DNA of 52,500 bases from Glandiceps talaboti (GCF_964340395.1 NC_135567.1:15032806-15085305); one strand, 5' to 3'; positions 1 to 11,225 are shown, numbered from the stretch's first letter. Program-made: numbers and translations. Notes: generated by a model from the sequence alone, not told the origin.

Positions 1-27
1 TATATGATTATCGATGGCATGATGGAG

Positions 28-545
28 AGAAATCACTGCTACGTTTAGCGTAACTCTCCCTTAGTGTTACGTCGGAGTATGTACACTAGCGTTGCACTGT
101 CGAGGCTACACGAAGTACCTGTAGAAGAGGCATGCAGCAGACCATCAGTGTAATTCTGCATCTATGTACCACTAGCAGAGAAACCGCAGTTACACTAGCG
201 TAACTCACCTCCGGTAGTACGACGAGGTTGGAATTTGCGTGTGTGACTTTTTGCTAAAGTCTTTATAAGAAAAATACTCTGGTTGCAAGGTTTTACTCAA
301 TTACATTTTGTCATAAATATCTTTCTCATAATGGTAATGACACTACGTTCATGAATCACTAAAAATTCTGATTTAGAATTTTATCGCAATAAATTAACTA
401 TAAACCATTTTTCTCTTATCACCTGGCGTAGTTAATATACATGTATGTCTTATAAAATCTGGGTAATGATATACAGTTTTTCTACTCATTGAAAACGTGT
501 TTGTCAAGCAATGATCTTCTCCCTTCATGTTCAAATGCTGAGCCA
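28..545 (-). repeat. Inverted copy of the 3' flank of the RASD-like GTPase gene
   Basis: Read on the minus strand, this stretch aligns with the plus-strand sequence that follows the GTPase stop codon (about 5123-5720), with scattered substitutions. Shared landmarks include the GTTACAC/GTAAC near-palindromes and the run around CTGCTGCATGCCTC. Similarity fades near position 28, so the duplicated segment ends there or has diverged. It continues directly into the broken GTPase 3' end at 546-692. Confidence 0.85.
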
Positions 546-692
546 CGAAATAACACACATATTTTTGCTTTGCTCTTGTAGTTGTGTGGATTGAACTCTG
601 TCTAAAGACAATTTCCATTGTCTTTGTAGAATTGAGTTTGTTACATAACTTGGAAGTTTAACTGACTTAAATATTTGTTCAAATAGATCTCT
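546..692 (-). pseudogene. 3' fragment of a RASD-like GTPase gene
   Basis: The minus strand encodes a tail equivalent to residues of about 173-220 of the intact GTPase at 4460-5122. It begins with DLFEQIFKSVKLP and still contains the CVIS lipidation box at 556-545. The stop codon that should follow CVIS is TGG here, so the frame reads on to a later TGA and the box is no longer C-terminal. The 5' two-thirds of the gene, including all nucleotide-binding motifs, is absent and is replaced by LINE sequence at 693. This is a relic rather than a working gene. Confidence 0.85.
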
Positions 693-925
693 AATGTTTA
701 ATTAAAATAACAATACTTTATTCTAATTAATTTCGACTAATTTTCCGTAGAACTCTAATCAAGAAGGTTACAAATTTTACCAATTCTCCATAAAGCAAAA
801 GATGCTATTTACATAAATTGGCGACATGGGCTGACATAGATGCTGACACATCAAGTGTAACACCAAGGTCACGAACAGCAGAAGATTAATGGATGCTGAC
901 TCCCCCAACGTGCACATTATGGGCA
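693..925 (-). mobile_element. 3' end of a CR1/L2-like LINE, inverted
   Basis: This is the reverse complement of a segment very similar to 3109-3336. It encodes the post-palm part of a CR1/L2-type reverse transcriptase (the VRDLGVTLDVSASMSAHV type motif), followed by a short AT-rich tail. On the minus strand it runs directly into the GTPase fragment at 692. A stop-creating change is present (cagaagattaatgg, against cagaagatgaatg in the other copy). The (ATGT)n array begins exactly at its broken end. Confidence 0.75.
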
Positions 926-1032
926 AGTATGTATGTATGTATGTATGTATGTATGTATGTATGAATGTATGTATGTATGTATGTATGTATGTATGTATGT
1001 ATGTATGTATGTATGTATGTATGTATGTATGT
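926..1032. repeat. (ATGT)n microsatellite
   Basis: About 26 tandem copies of a 4-bp unit with a single ATGA interruption near 961. Open frames across it are artefacts of a stop-free tetranucleotide. Confidence 0.97.
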
Positions 1033-1256
1033 TCTATTTGGTGCGTGCGAATATTATAACTTTTTCCACGTATAACCGTTTATATATCACGTGCGGTTGT
1101 CGATTTGTTCCATTAAGTTTAGATATGTTTAGGTTTTAACCTAACATTTCTGTATCTCACCGATTTTTTCTTTGAAAAAGAATATTTACTCGAAGCGTCA
1201 GATTTTACAACTATTTATAGGGACTGATTTACAAGTTCAATATGCATTTCTATGTA

Positions 1257-1551
1257 CATGTATGTATGTACGTACGTACGTACGTACGTAGGTAGGTAGG
1301 TAGGTAGGTAGGTAGGTAGGTAGGTAGGTAGGTATGTATGTATGTATGTATGTATGTATGTATGTATGTATGTATGTATGTATGTATGTATGTTGAATGT
1401 ATGTATGCATGCATGCATGCATGTATGCATGTATGCATGTATGTATGTATGTATGTATGCATGCATGCATGCATGCATGTATGCATGTATGCATATATGT
1501 ATGTATGTATGTGTGTTTGTGTATATATGAATGTATGTATGTATGTATGTA

Positions 1552-1621
<70 letters not shown>
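1257..1621. repeat. Compound tetranucleotide/dinucleotide array
   Basis: Blocks occur in order: GTAC-type, GTAG-type, GTAT-type, alternating GCAT/GTAT, then (GT)n from about 1556. The 4-bp register is retained across most block changes. The final (GT)n tract is about 65 bp of alternating purine-pyrimidine. Confidence 0.97.
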
Positions 1622-1623
<2 letters not shown>

Positions 1624-1985
1624 AATGAATATCACATGGTTGTCAGCTAATGGATTATTGTAACCGACACCTTTATTGCAACATCAAGGTTGCACAGTAT
1701 TCAAAGTAAAAAGTGTGAAATGTTAACATGATACGTGTTACAAGACTGCTATTCATGAAGAGGGATTACAAACGTATGAAGGTTGGGATGTAAGATGGCA
1801 TTGCATTCTCTATGCAACTTCCACTATTACTTGCAATTACCCATATCTCAAGTAGTATAAAATCGAATGAATTAGTGTGTCTCCTTATACAATGATGCTC
1901 GGTTTAGTTAGGAGTGGCCTTTGACGAGGACATACGCGGTAACACCTGGTGTCTAAGCTTTTCCTACGTGACATATTTGTACGAC

Positions 1986-1987
<2 letters not shown>

Positions 1988-2037
<50 letters not shown>

Positions 2038-2176
2038 ATGTATGTATGTATGTATGTATGTATGTATGTATGTATGTATGTATGCATGTATGTATGTATG
2101 TATGTATGTATGTATGTATGTCTGCCTATCTGTTTGCCTGCCTGCCTGCCTGACTGACTGACTGTCTGTCTCTGCC

Positions 2177-2225
<49 letters not shown>

Positions 2226-2243
2226 GTTTGTCTCTCTTACTCT
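1988..2243. repeat. (CTGT)n-(ATGT)n-(CTGC/CTGA)n-(CTGT)n compound array
   Basis: Tetranucleotide blocks succeed each other in the same register, with CTGT on both sides of a central ATGT block. The following stretch 2244-2660 holds no gene or repeat that I recognise. Confidence 0.96.
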
Positions 2244-2662
2244 CTCTCTATTTTATGAAACATGCGGGAGGGTAGTTGATAGTCAATGAAAATTACGAAC
2301 TATATAACACACTACAGAAGACTGAAAAAGAGTCAATGTTTTTTAACACAGCGTAATCAAAGCCGTAACAGTGTGTTAGGATAATTTAAATGATGTCGTT
2401 CACTGATGAAGACAAACATTAACGTTTAGTAAAGTTTTAAATAGAAACACATTTAAGGAATGCCACGTGTAGTATACAGGTTGAGGTGGCCGTCAAAATA
2501 CAGCATATATTCAAGAAGTAAAACCAGATTGACCAGTTAACAATAAGTGTGAAAGTTCATTGATTTCGTGTTAAGTGTTCCTTGCGTTGCTATTAACAAC
2601 CATTGTACTTCGAACATAACATGTTTCATAGCTGTGTATGATAAATATTTTAATCCTTCTAA

Positions 2663-3246
2663 GATCTGTCTGCAGCTTTCGACACCATCGACCATGATAT
2701 CTTAATACACAGGCTATGTTGTAGGTTTAATGTCGGTGGCTCTGTATTAGAGTGTATTAGTTCATATCGCAGGGGTAGTACAATGAGATTATGTTGAGTC
2801 GGTGGTGTTCGAAGCACAGTCACTTTGTTGTTGTGTCCCCAGGACCTGTGCTGTTTAGTCTGTACACAGCCCCCCCCCCCTGAAGACATAATAACTAGAC
2901 ATGATTTAGAGTACATGTTTCATGCTGACGACTCTTGGCTGTGTGTTACTTGCTCCCGTGACTCTGCCCCCACGGCAAAAATTGATAATTATATTGAGGA
3001 GATCCGGCAGTGGATGAGTGACAGCATGTTGGCACTGAATGACAATAAAACTGAGGTGGCAAGATTTTCCTCGAAGTTTGGTAATGGGGGAGGGGTGGGG
3101 GGCAGCCACTTGCCCATAATGTGCAGCTTGGGGGAGTCAGCATACATTCATCTTCTGCGGTTCGTGACCTTGGTGTTACACTTGATGTGTCAGCATCTAT
3201 GTCAGCCCATGTCGCCAATTTATGTAAATATCATCTTTTGCTTTAC
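2663..3246 (+). pseudogene. Broken CR1/L2-like LINE reverse transcriptase
   Basis: A decayed reverse transcriptase frame starts with [14 protein letters not shown], the palm A motif typical of CR1/L2-like and Jockey-like LINEs. It continues through a GGVRSTVT segment, a shifted PGPVLFSLYTAP segment and FHADDSWL, a form of the catalytic YADD box in which Y is replaced by H in HADD. Then come an EEIRQWMSDSMLALNDNKTEV segment and a VRDLGVTLDVSASMSAHV segment. An in-frame TGA near 2796, a frameshift at about 2838-2842 where a VPQGSVLGP motif has lost bases, and a further shift around 3080 show it is dead. The endonuclease and N-terminal regions are missing, so the copy is 5'-truncated. Frames spanning this stretch on either strand are not separate genes. 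Confidence 0.85.
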
Positions 3247-3336
3247 GGAGAATTGGTAAAATTTGTAACCTTCTTGATTAGAGTTCTACGGAAAATTAGT
3301 CGAAATTAATTAGAATTAAATATTATTATTTTAATT
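3247..3336 (+). mobile_element. 3' tail of the CR1/L2-like LINE
   Basis: An AT-rich tail shared with the inverted copy at 693-792. Similarity stops near 3336, which marks the likely 3' terminus. The following 3340-4379 contains no gene that I can support. Confidence 0.65.
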
Positions 3337-4379
3337 ATATTAAGCAAAACGCAATTGGTTAAGGCATATCAGGTGTTTCACAACTGATAAATTATATGGC
3401 AATGAATACGGATTAACTCGACCTACATCATTATTACGTCATCAAAGTTAAACAGCATAGGATTAAGAATATGGTCGTGAAGGGTCAACGTAAATGGTGT
3501 TAAACTCTTGTTGTAACCAAGGACAGGTTTTATAATTCAATCATAAGAGGAGAAACTAATTGAACATGCCCAGTTGCACCTGTGGTAATGATTCATTTCC
3601 ATCAAATATAGAAGACTTATGAGAGAGTTACATGATTGGTGTCTTATCTCTATTGGCTACGATTACTGCATATTAATTAGATTAATTTGCATGTTATTGG
3701 CAAATTGTTGTTTTTGGACAAAGGATTATTGTGGGATTTATCAGCTAAGAATAGTCTATCACCATATATTGACATTGTAAGCTCAGTAAACCCGCAAGAA
3801 GAAACGCCTCACCGCCATCCCACTCCATCCCAATCCGAATCGCTGTGCAATACCGCAGAATGGCTAAAAAGAAATTTGTTTGCGAAAGGAAATGCTTTAT
3901 CACAAAGCCCCAGAATTCAATATTAAACTATAAACTATTATTACTACATTGAATTATCATTTAGCGGTATTACAAAAGACAAGAGGAACACGGGTAAACT
4001 GACAAAAACTAACACACATTACACTTTAAAATAAGATCTCCATTATAAAAAATCTAGACAATAGACTAAAAAATGATAACGAACAAATATAGTACATATA
4101 AATATTACGATTTATTTATAGGATGAAATTCAAATTGGTTGTTCTTGTGTATGCATGTGTGTAAGATGATCAAATATTTTCCTCTTTTTGAAAAACAAAA
4201 AGGGAAATTGAAATTGAAATTTCACGATCAGTGAAGAGAAAGCGCTTCCTGCTGTCCTTGATGTATATATAACCATATTAGCTAAGATGTGCACGTGGTT
4301 CATTCGTAGAATTTGCGCATACTCGACTTACATGTCACGTTTGTGATATGAAGCAACGATTGTTACAGAATAAAAAGGG

Positions 4380-4393
4380 GTCTCTATAGAGAC
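4380..4393. promoter_or_regulatory. 14-bp perfect palindrome upstream of the GTPase gene
   Basis: GTCTCTATAGAGAC is a perfect inverted repeat about 67 bp before the ATG at 4460. It directly follows an AATAAAAAGG stretch that could act as a weak TATA-like element. The second GTPase copy lacks the palindrome. A promoter role is inferred only from position. Confidence 0.3.
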
Positions 4394-4459
4394 ACATTAC
4401 ATTATTTGGTCACCTCCCTGACTTGTACACATCGCAGCAAGCTACTCCCGTACCTAACA

Positions 4460-5122
4460 ATGCCAAGAAGTCGATCTCTCAGAGCTAAGATCCCCGACGA
4501 CGGATTGAATTTGAAAGAGAGCAAACGTTTAGTGGTCATGGGTGCAACAGGCGTTGGCAAGTCATCGATTATCTCACGATTCCTGTATGGTAAATTCAGT
4601 GAACAACACAAGGAGACAGTTGAAGAAATGCACGCTCAAGATTTCAACATCAGCGGGCATAGACTACACCTTGAGGTTCTCGACACGTCTGGTTCGTTCT
4701 CCTTCCCTGCAATGCAGAAAATCTACATCGAAACTGGTGATGTATTCGTCCTCGTGTATTCAGTCACCAATAAAGACTCCTTCGAAGAAATAGTACGGCT
4801 GAGAAATCTGATTCTTGACGGAGACAAGAAGAATGAATCGACTATCATCGTTGTTGGCAACAAATCAGACCTTGAAGATGACAGGCAGGTAAATTACGCT
4901 TTTGCAGATTTGCTAGCGGGTGACTGGGACTTGCAGTACATCGAAACATCTGCTAAGACGAACTCGAACATTGAAGATCTATTTGAACAAATATTTAAGT
5001 CAGTAAAACTTCCAGGTCATGTAACAAACTCAATTCTACAAAGACAACGGAAATTGTGTCCAGACAGCGTTCGATCCGCACAACTACAAAAGCAAAGCAG
5101 AAACGTGTGTGTTATTTCATGA
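4460..5122 (+). CDS. RASD/Rhes-like small GTPase with C-terminal CAAX box
   Basis: An intact 220-residue Ras-superfamily GTPase on one exon. Nucleotide-binding motifs are visible: P-loop GATGVGKS (28-35), switch I threonine T53, DTSG (75-78), NKSD (134-137) and ETSAK (162-166). The protein ends in CVIS, a farnesylation-type CAAX box identical to that of vertebrate RASD1, which implies membrane attachment. The DTSG-S-F sequence replaces the catalytic DTAGQ of Ras, as in RASD proteins, so intrinsic GTPase activity may be low. It lacks the long C-terminal insert of vertebrate RASD1. The start at 4460 is chosen because the MPR-x-RSLRAKIP start is shared with the copy at 35010. The extra upstream ATG at 4406 adds 18 residues that are not conserved. 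The absence of introns fits a retrocopy or a small intronless family. Assignment to the RASD branch is likely but not proven. Confidence 0.9.
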   Translation: MPRSRSLRAKIPDDGLNLKESKRLVVMGATGVGKSSIISRFLYGKFSEQHKETVEEMHAQDFNISGHRLHLEVLDTSGSFSFPAMQKIYIETGDVFVLVYSVTNKDSFEEIVRLRNLILDGDKKNESTIIVVGNKSDLEDDRQVNYAFADLLAGDWDLQYIETSAKTNSNIEDLFEQIFKSVKLPGHVTNSILQRQRKLCPDSVRSAQLQKQSRNVCVIS

Positions 5123-5524
5123 CTCAGCATTTGAACATGAAAGGAAAAGATCATTGTTTGACAAACGCGTTTTCAATGAGTAGAAAAAACTGTATATCAT
5201 TACCCAGATTTTATAAGACATACATGTATATTAACTACGCCAGGTCATAAGAGAACACTTACTGGTAATTCATTTATTGTGATATTTTTCTAAATCAGGA
5301 TTTTAGTCATAATTTGGAGAGATTCATGAATGTAGTATCATTACCTTTATGATAACCATATTTATTGCAAAATGCCAAAATGTTTGCCGTGCATCAAATC
5401 GCTCGTACTACAGTTGTGCCTTTCAATGTAATTGAGTAAAACCTTGTAACCAGAGTGTTTTTCTTATACAGAATTTTTGCAAAGAATCACACACGCAAAT
5501 CCCCCCCCCCTCGATGTACTACAT

Positions 5525-5800
5525 ACAGGAGGTGAGTTACACTCGTGTAACTGTGGTTTATCTGCTAGTGGTACATAGATGTAGAATTACACTGATGGTC
5601 TGCTGCATGCCTCCTCTGCAGGTACTTTGTGTAGCCTCGACAGTGTAGCGCTAGTGTACATACTCCGATGTAACACTAAGGGAGAGTTACACTAACGTAA
5701 CAGTGATTTCTCTCCTAGCGATACTGTGTGATGTAGATCTCCGCTCTCGTATATACCATTGTACCAGAGAAACGAGTAACAGTGTTCTTACACCGGCGTA
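5525..5800. promoter_or_regulatory. Cluster of GTTACAC/GTAAC near-palindromes 3' of the GTPase gene
   Basis: Repeated inverted motifs such as GTTACACTCGTGTAAC and GTTACACTAACGTAAC occur here. They are kept in the inverted copy at 28-210. The function is unknown and the regulatory label is tentative. Confidence 0.25.
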
Positions 5801-6387
5801 CATTTAGAGTTATGCTTGTGGGGAATTTGCGTGTGCATTTCCTTAAAAATGCTTAAGATATTGTAAAGCAATTATAGAAATCAACATATTAGCTACTATT
5901 ATAACTTTCTGAAAATCATTGGCAAGAATATAATTGACTTTTGTTTATAGAAAGCCATTATAAGATTGATTGAAAGTATGCATGCTACAATACCATTGGT
6001 AACCATACCATATGTTTCAAAGCGTTTAAACAGAGTTACGAGAGTAAGAAAATTGTTGGGTTTATGAAGCGCAAACTTAAAAAGAATAACTTTTATTATT
6101 TTGGCTCAATAAATAAATGCAAGGCATTTTAGCACTTTTGTTTGGTTTATGGTTTCTACAGAGTTGTACGTGTCGCATTGTGGTATGACATCATGTGTTG
6201 TTTGGAAGACTGACTTTAAACACACACACACACACAGACAGACTGACACACATATAGACACACAATACGGCCCATGCAATTCGTCTATGTATTTGTACTG
6301 GGCAGGCAGTACAAGGTAATTTTTAGCATGAAATGTACATGCGTTTGTTGAATTTCCAGATGGTGAGAGCGCGAGAACGAGAAAATA

Positions 6388-6390
<3 letters not shown>

Positions 6391-6463
<73 letters not shown>
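6391..6463. repeat. (AT)n microsatellite
   Basis: About 36 uninterrupted AT units, ending in ACATATAG. Self-complementary and able to extrude as a cruciform. Confidence 0.97.
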
Positions 6464-6469
<6 letters not shown>

Positions 6470-6583
6470 GCAATGCTATACTATATTAAATATAACGCGA
6501 CAGAGACATAAGCAGTCACGTGACATTTTTTGTTTAATAGTGTGATTCACAATCCATTTTACATGCAGAATGGTTATGATGTG

Positions 6584-6760
6584 TAGTCATGATGGTCTAA
6601 CGGTTAGAGATCTCGCTTGGAATCTGCAAGTTGCGGGTGAAGCTTCACCAGTGCCGTTTGTTTCAGAATGGCTATTGTCCTTGGGCAAGATTTGATCCAT
6701 GAGTGTGGCCCAGTAAACCCAGCTGTATAATTGGAGATCGACCTGGTAGGATTAATATCA
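6584..6760 (+). mobile_element. tRNA-derived SINE fragment
   Basis: The head at 6584-6655 resembles a tRNA gene, with an A-box-like TGGTCTAACGGTTAGAG and a decayed B box (TTGCGGGTGAAGCTTCACC). It is followed by a TCCTTGGGCAAGA segment and a CCTGGTAGGAT segment, which are common in the bodies of invertebrate tRNA-derived SINEs. The 3' boundary is uncertain. Mutations in the B box make it unlikely to be transcribed as a tRNA. The stretch 6960-8500 downstream has no supported gene. Confidence 0.65.
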
Positions 6761-8508
6761 ATACCTTAATCCAATGATCTTACCGAGGATGCAAATGGAT
6801 TATATGCTTCACGAGGAGTTGAACAAGTATAAAAGTGTCCATGCCAGTTATAATGCCATGCTGTAACATTTACTTGATCCATGTCCAAATTTACAAACTC
6901 AGACAAATGGAACTTTGTAATGACAAATAAGCCTACAGCAACTAGTGAAACGTGTGTCATTGTGGTTCAGCAATAATGCTAGTTTAAACACATTCGTTAG
7001 TATATGTCACGTGGTCTACAGCTGCTAGGTTGTGTATGTATTCGATAGCCACCAATATATGCTATCACATGACTTCATTTTAGGTTTTTACAAGGTTTAT
7101 GTCTTTTGACGGACAGCGAAAGTATTTAATTGCTCTTGATGAAGACAAGTTGAGTCTTGCATCTCGTGTGTGCATTTCTAGCTAATAACAATTTGCATTT
7201 AACTTGAGTTAACTATTCAATTCCGATGATACAGTGAAAACAGTAGCAGGCCGAAGAAGAATTCAGCTGGCATGAAGCATACTAATACTATTAGTAATGT
7301 GAAACATTCTTCACAATATGATTGGAAATTCAAAGATAACAGTGTCAATATTCAAATAGCAAATGCTGTCAAAATGAACCACTATGTATATTTCAATATC
7401 AACTTATAAAAGTAAATCTTTCAAAATAGATACTATAATAATCTAGAATAAAAAAATTCTTGTTTTCAATTTCGAATTCATCATAAGTATCAATATAATA
7501 ACACATAAATGAGAACTGGGTGGCCTCAAAAAACTCAACTCATAGGGTTTTAGTCCTGTTGACAGAGGTTAATATACTATTTATAGAATGGAACTCATAC
7601 CCCAGAGATTTCGTGTCCATCCGTCTGAAGAAAAAGGTTTTGCTTTATTATCCTCTAAAAACCCTCATGTTGTGTACAAACTGTCAGTGTTTGTGTGCAA
7701 AGCTTTCAAATGTCGTGACGGCTTTACTAAGGGAGTTGAAACATAATTTGCTGATCTGTATCCTTTCTCCTTTCCATTATTCTATTAGTTTTTGTTGTTA
7801 TGCTCTTATCTCTGAATACTTGTACTTCTATTTTTGTTTCATGGACTGAGGCCTAAACACTTGCAGTAAACCATATTATCATTATCATATTATCATATAC
7901 TATTTAGGTCGACAAAGAAATCGATATTTCGGACAAATGTACCAACAAACACTTTCCTAATTTGAATAAAAACATTTAGTTATATTGTGGACTGTATTTG
8001 CAATAGTTATATATACTTAGTTACATGCATCATGCACCCTGTATATCGGTTACACTGAACAGAAAGAATAAGGAGGTAATTGGTCGTCATGTCACCAAGG
8101 TTACACAGTATAGGATTAATTTGGTTTTGAACTGCCGACGCAAATACGATATAGAACAGATTTAGGACTCATTCACATACCTAGGAATGAATAATCCATA
8201 CGCAGGTGCACCTGTGGTTTTTTTAAAAAAGCAAACCTGAATGCAGCTATGGCGTGAGAAAACATGATTTCATCTAATACCGACTTATCAATAACCGTCT
8301 CCTCAGCATTCAGGGTGCTGTCTGTTCGATGAGATATATAAGTGGCATTATGGATGAGGATTGGGTATTTATTAAACACTTTCACTTTTATCATGACTTT
8401 ACTTGAAATATTAATGTGAAACAACATATGCCAAGTCCTTATTGTAACTCAGTACATTGCAAAAAGTTAATGAATAAGTAGAGTGTTGTACATACAATTA
8501 ACCTTCTA

Positions 8509-8938
8509 CACAACACAACACGACACGACACGACACGACACGACACGGCACAACACAACACAACACAACACAACACAACACAACACGACACGACACGACG
8601 CGACACGAAATCGACATGACACTACATTGCAAATCAAAACACAGCACAGCACGACTCGACGCTACAAGACACAGGATAGCAGAGCACAACACAACACAAC
8701 ACAACACAACACAACACAACACATCACATCACATCACATCACATCACATCACAACACAACACAACACAACACAACACAACACAACACAACACAACACAAC
8801 ACATCACATCACAGCACAGCACAGCACAGCACAGCACAGCACAGCACAGCACAACACAACACAACACAACACAACACAACACAACACAACACAACACAAC
8901 ACAACACAACACATCACATCACATCACACAACACAACA
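8509..8938. repeat. (CACAA)n pentanucleotide satellite with variants
   Basis: A 430-bp array of 5-bp units in which CACAA, CACGA, CACAT(CA) and CACAG blocks alternate in register. Threonine/histidine/glutamine-rich open frames over it are artefacts. Confidence 0.96.
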
Positions 8939-9254
8939 ACCTTGTTGAGGTTAGGTGACTCATTAGTGAACACATTAAAGTGATACATTGTACCTTTCTT
9001 GTCTCACAATTCAAAGGGAACCTTGCACATCCTAGCACTACATCCTAGTGCTAGCATGTGGCCACATCCTACTTCTAGGAAGAAGAGTACAGCTATGTAC
9101 CAGCTGTGTGCCTCACAGCCCAGTTACAGGGTATATTTTTTTTCACAGCCCTGGTACATGTGTGTGAAAAATATGCCTGTTGTATGGTAGTGGAATACAA
9201 CCTCTGTGCCATGATTGTTTTGCATATCAGCTGTGTGCTGCCCGCTGTACATCC

Positions 9255-9475
9255 AACAGTTGTAATAATTGCCGAAATTTGTAATAACGCCGATATTTGT
9301 AATAAAAATCACACTTTTCATGTAATAAAACCGATATTTGTAATAATGGACGAAATTTGTAATAATTTGTATGAACGACAAATGTAATAAAAATTGCCGA
9401 TATTTGTAATAAATTTCAGAAAAAAATGTAATAAAATTGCCGAAATTTGTAATAAAAAATGACATTAAGGAGGGT
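9255..9475. repeat. Degenerate ~18-bp tandem units (GCCGAAATTTGTAATAA type)
   Basis: About eleven occurrences of TGTAATAA, spaced irregularly around 18 bp and usually preceded by GCCGA(A/T)ATT. A related block lies at 10457-10560, on the far side of two other arrays. Confidence 0.8.
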
Positions 9476-9635
9476 CCTTCCTTCCACACTAAAAAATGAG
9501 TTATCTAGATAAAGAAATACAAGATTGCAAAAACATCACGTCAAACGAAAGTAGATTTAAAAAGCATTAATTGAATTGATTAATATGATAATTAATTGAA
9601 TAATTAACCAAGTTATTATTATTTCAATCAATCCG

Positions 9636-9636
9636 C

Positions 9637-9669
<33 letters not shown>

Positions 9670-9750
9670 TGTATGTATGTATGTATGTATGTATGTATGT
9701 ATGTATGTATGTATGTATGTATGTATGTGTGTGTGTGTGTATGTATGTAC
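9636..9750. repeat. (ATGT)n microsatellite
   Basis: Tandem ATGT units ending in a short (GT)n run. Confidence 0.97.
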
Positions 9751-9764
9751 GGTGGCCCACAGGT

Positions 9765-10215
9765 GACAGACGAAAACTAAATTTGTGCTATAAATAATTG
9801 ATTTTTGAGGGCAAAATATTTAATAAAAGGATAACACTTTTATTTCATACGACAAAACATTAATTTCTTGGGTCAATATAGAAATATCAAAGCAAAAAAC
9901 TGCAATTTCTGTGACAAATAAATTCTTTTTACGGAGCAGAAAATTAATTTGCGAAACGAAAACTTTTATTCGTGTGGCCCAACCTTTATTTTCGAGTGAT
10001 AACATTTAAGTTGCGGGATAAAATGTAAATGTCAAGCCGGAATATGAATTTAAGTCCCTTTCAATCTTATACTCTGACTGCAGAAACAACATTTGTCACT
10101 ATACAACCTCCTTTTCTTATCGACGAGATTTACTTAACACAGGATGCAACATTAATGTTTGGGGACGAAACATTAATACGCGAGGACAAAACTTTCTTTT
10201 TGCTTGACGGAAGTT
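9765..10215. repeat. Strongly degenerate ~20-bp tandem units (GACAAAACATTAATTT-like)
   Basis: A chain of roughly twenty units with the loose pattern purine-rich GACRAAAC, then an ATT-rich half, then a TTGCG/TTCG end. Examples are CGACAAAACATTAATTTC, GACGAAACATTAATACGCG and GAGGACAAAACTTTC. Identity between neighbours is low, so it looks old. No coding potential is supported. Confidence 0.55.
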
Positions 10216-10354
10216 GGACTGCATGACGGAAATTGATTATATATCCCACAATCCTCGGCACACTCTTGGCGGCTATTTCAACTTCGCGACCAGCACTATA
10301 TCTGATCATGTCAAGTGGTAAACACATCAATTGTTTCCAGTGTATAATTTTTTC

Positions 10355-10356
<2 letters not shown>

Positions 10357-10385
<29 letters not shown>

Positions 10386-10388
10386 GGC

Positions 10389-10431
<43 letters not shown>

Positions 10432-10459
10432 ATCTCTGTCTGTCTGTCTCTTCTGTCTG
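10357..10459. repeat. (CTGT)n microsatellite
   Basis: Tandem CTGT with single-base variants, directly before the second GCCGACATTTGTAATAA block. Confidence 0.96.
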
Positions 10460-10560
10460 TAATAAACTAACGACATTTGTAATAACATTGCCGACATTTG
10501 TAATAACATTGCCGACATTTCTAATAAAATTGCCGACATTTGTAACGACATTTGAAGTAA
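10460..10560. repeat. Second block of GCCGACATTTGTAATAA units
   Basis: Four to five units of about 19 bp, more regular than the block at 9255-9475 and with C in place of A at the variable position. From 10565 to 11190 I see nothing assignable. Confidence 0.8.
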
Positions 10561-11225
10561 CACTGACAATATAATGTACAATCAATGCCTCATTTTCACC
10601 AATCCTAGATTTCAACAAATTAAACACCTGAATCTAAGAAACTTTTTTAAAATTCCCTGTGTAATAACTTATTCTACAAGTTAAGCCAGGGAAGTTTTGC
10701 GCCGGTATTTAGCACCAAAAATTGATACAGAACTATATTGTTATGTATTTACTTCTATGATTCAAATCCAAAATTCTTTCTTTACATATCAGAATTTATC
10801 GTTGGTTGGCCTGTCATAGACTTGTGTTAATAAAACCATCAGTCAAATATTGGCAAGCAATTATGTTTCGTTTTATAAGTACAATTAGTTCACAGACCAA
10901 CAATAATCGAAACTGGAAACTGGTGTATGTGCTCTAGACTTTGGTGAGATATAGCGATATACAGTATCCATAACACCAAGTGTCCGTAATGTATGATGTC
11001 TGAAATATTCGCCATTATGCATATTAATCTTTTCACAAACTTATTGATATACTAACTAACTTGTTTTTAAAAATTACGATACCAATCAAGCCATTACGAA
11101 GCTTTCAATTTTTGCCCCCAAATGCACCATAAAATGGGTTGTGAAATCCCCTATTCTATATTTTTACTAGAGAAATCAGTTTGTTGGTAGTCATCCAATC
11201 AACCAACCAACTAACTAACCAACCA

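Noticed and set aside
933-1628. Open frames encoding MYVC, HTYI or HTHT repeats, here and at 1914-2161, 9557-9760, 13391-14338, 17057-17910, 21824-22230, 23169-23878, 45586-46020, 48027-48377 and 49169-49698
   Set aside because: They are translations of stop-free tetranucleotide or dinucleotide arrays, open in all six frames, with no conserved flanking coding sequence.
2400-2440. CTGATGAAGACAAACATTAACG considered as a hammerhead core (also the TCATCAG sites near 11935 and 12975)
   Set aside because: No stem II and no GAAA box at the required distance.
4406-4459. Upstream ATG extending the GTPase by 18 residues
   Set aside because: The extension is not shared with the second copy, whose conserved start aligns with 4460.
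5056-5250. Frame overlapping the GTPase 3' end and its mirror at 394-618 on the minus strand
   Set aside because: Both are an alternate frame of the same duplicated gene end plus 3' flank. Their similarity comes from the DNA duplication and not from a protein.
8483-8983. Thr/His/Gln-rich frame of 166 codons
   Set aside because: Product of the (CACAA)n satellite.
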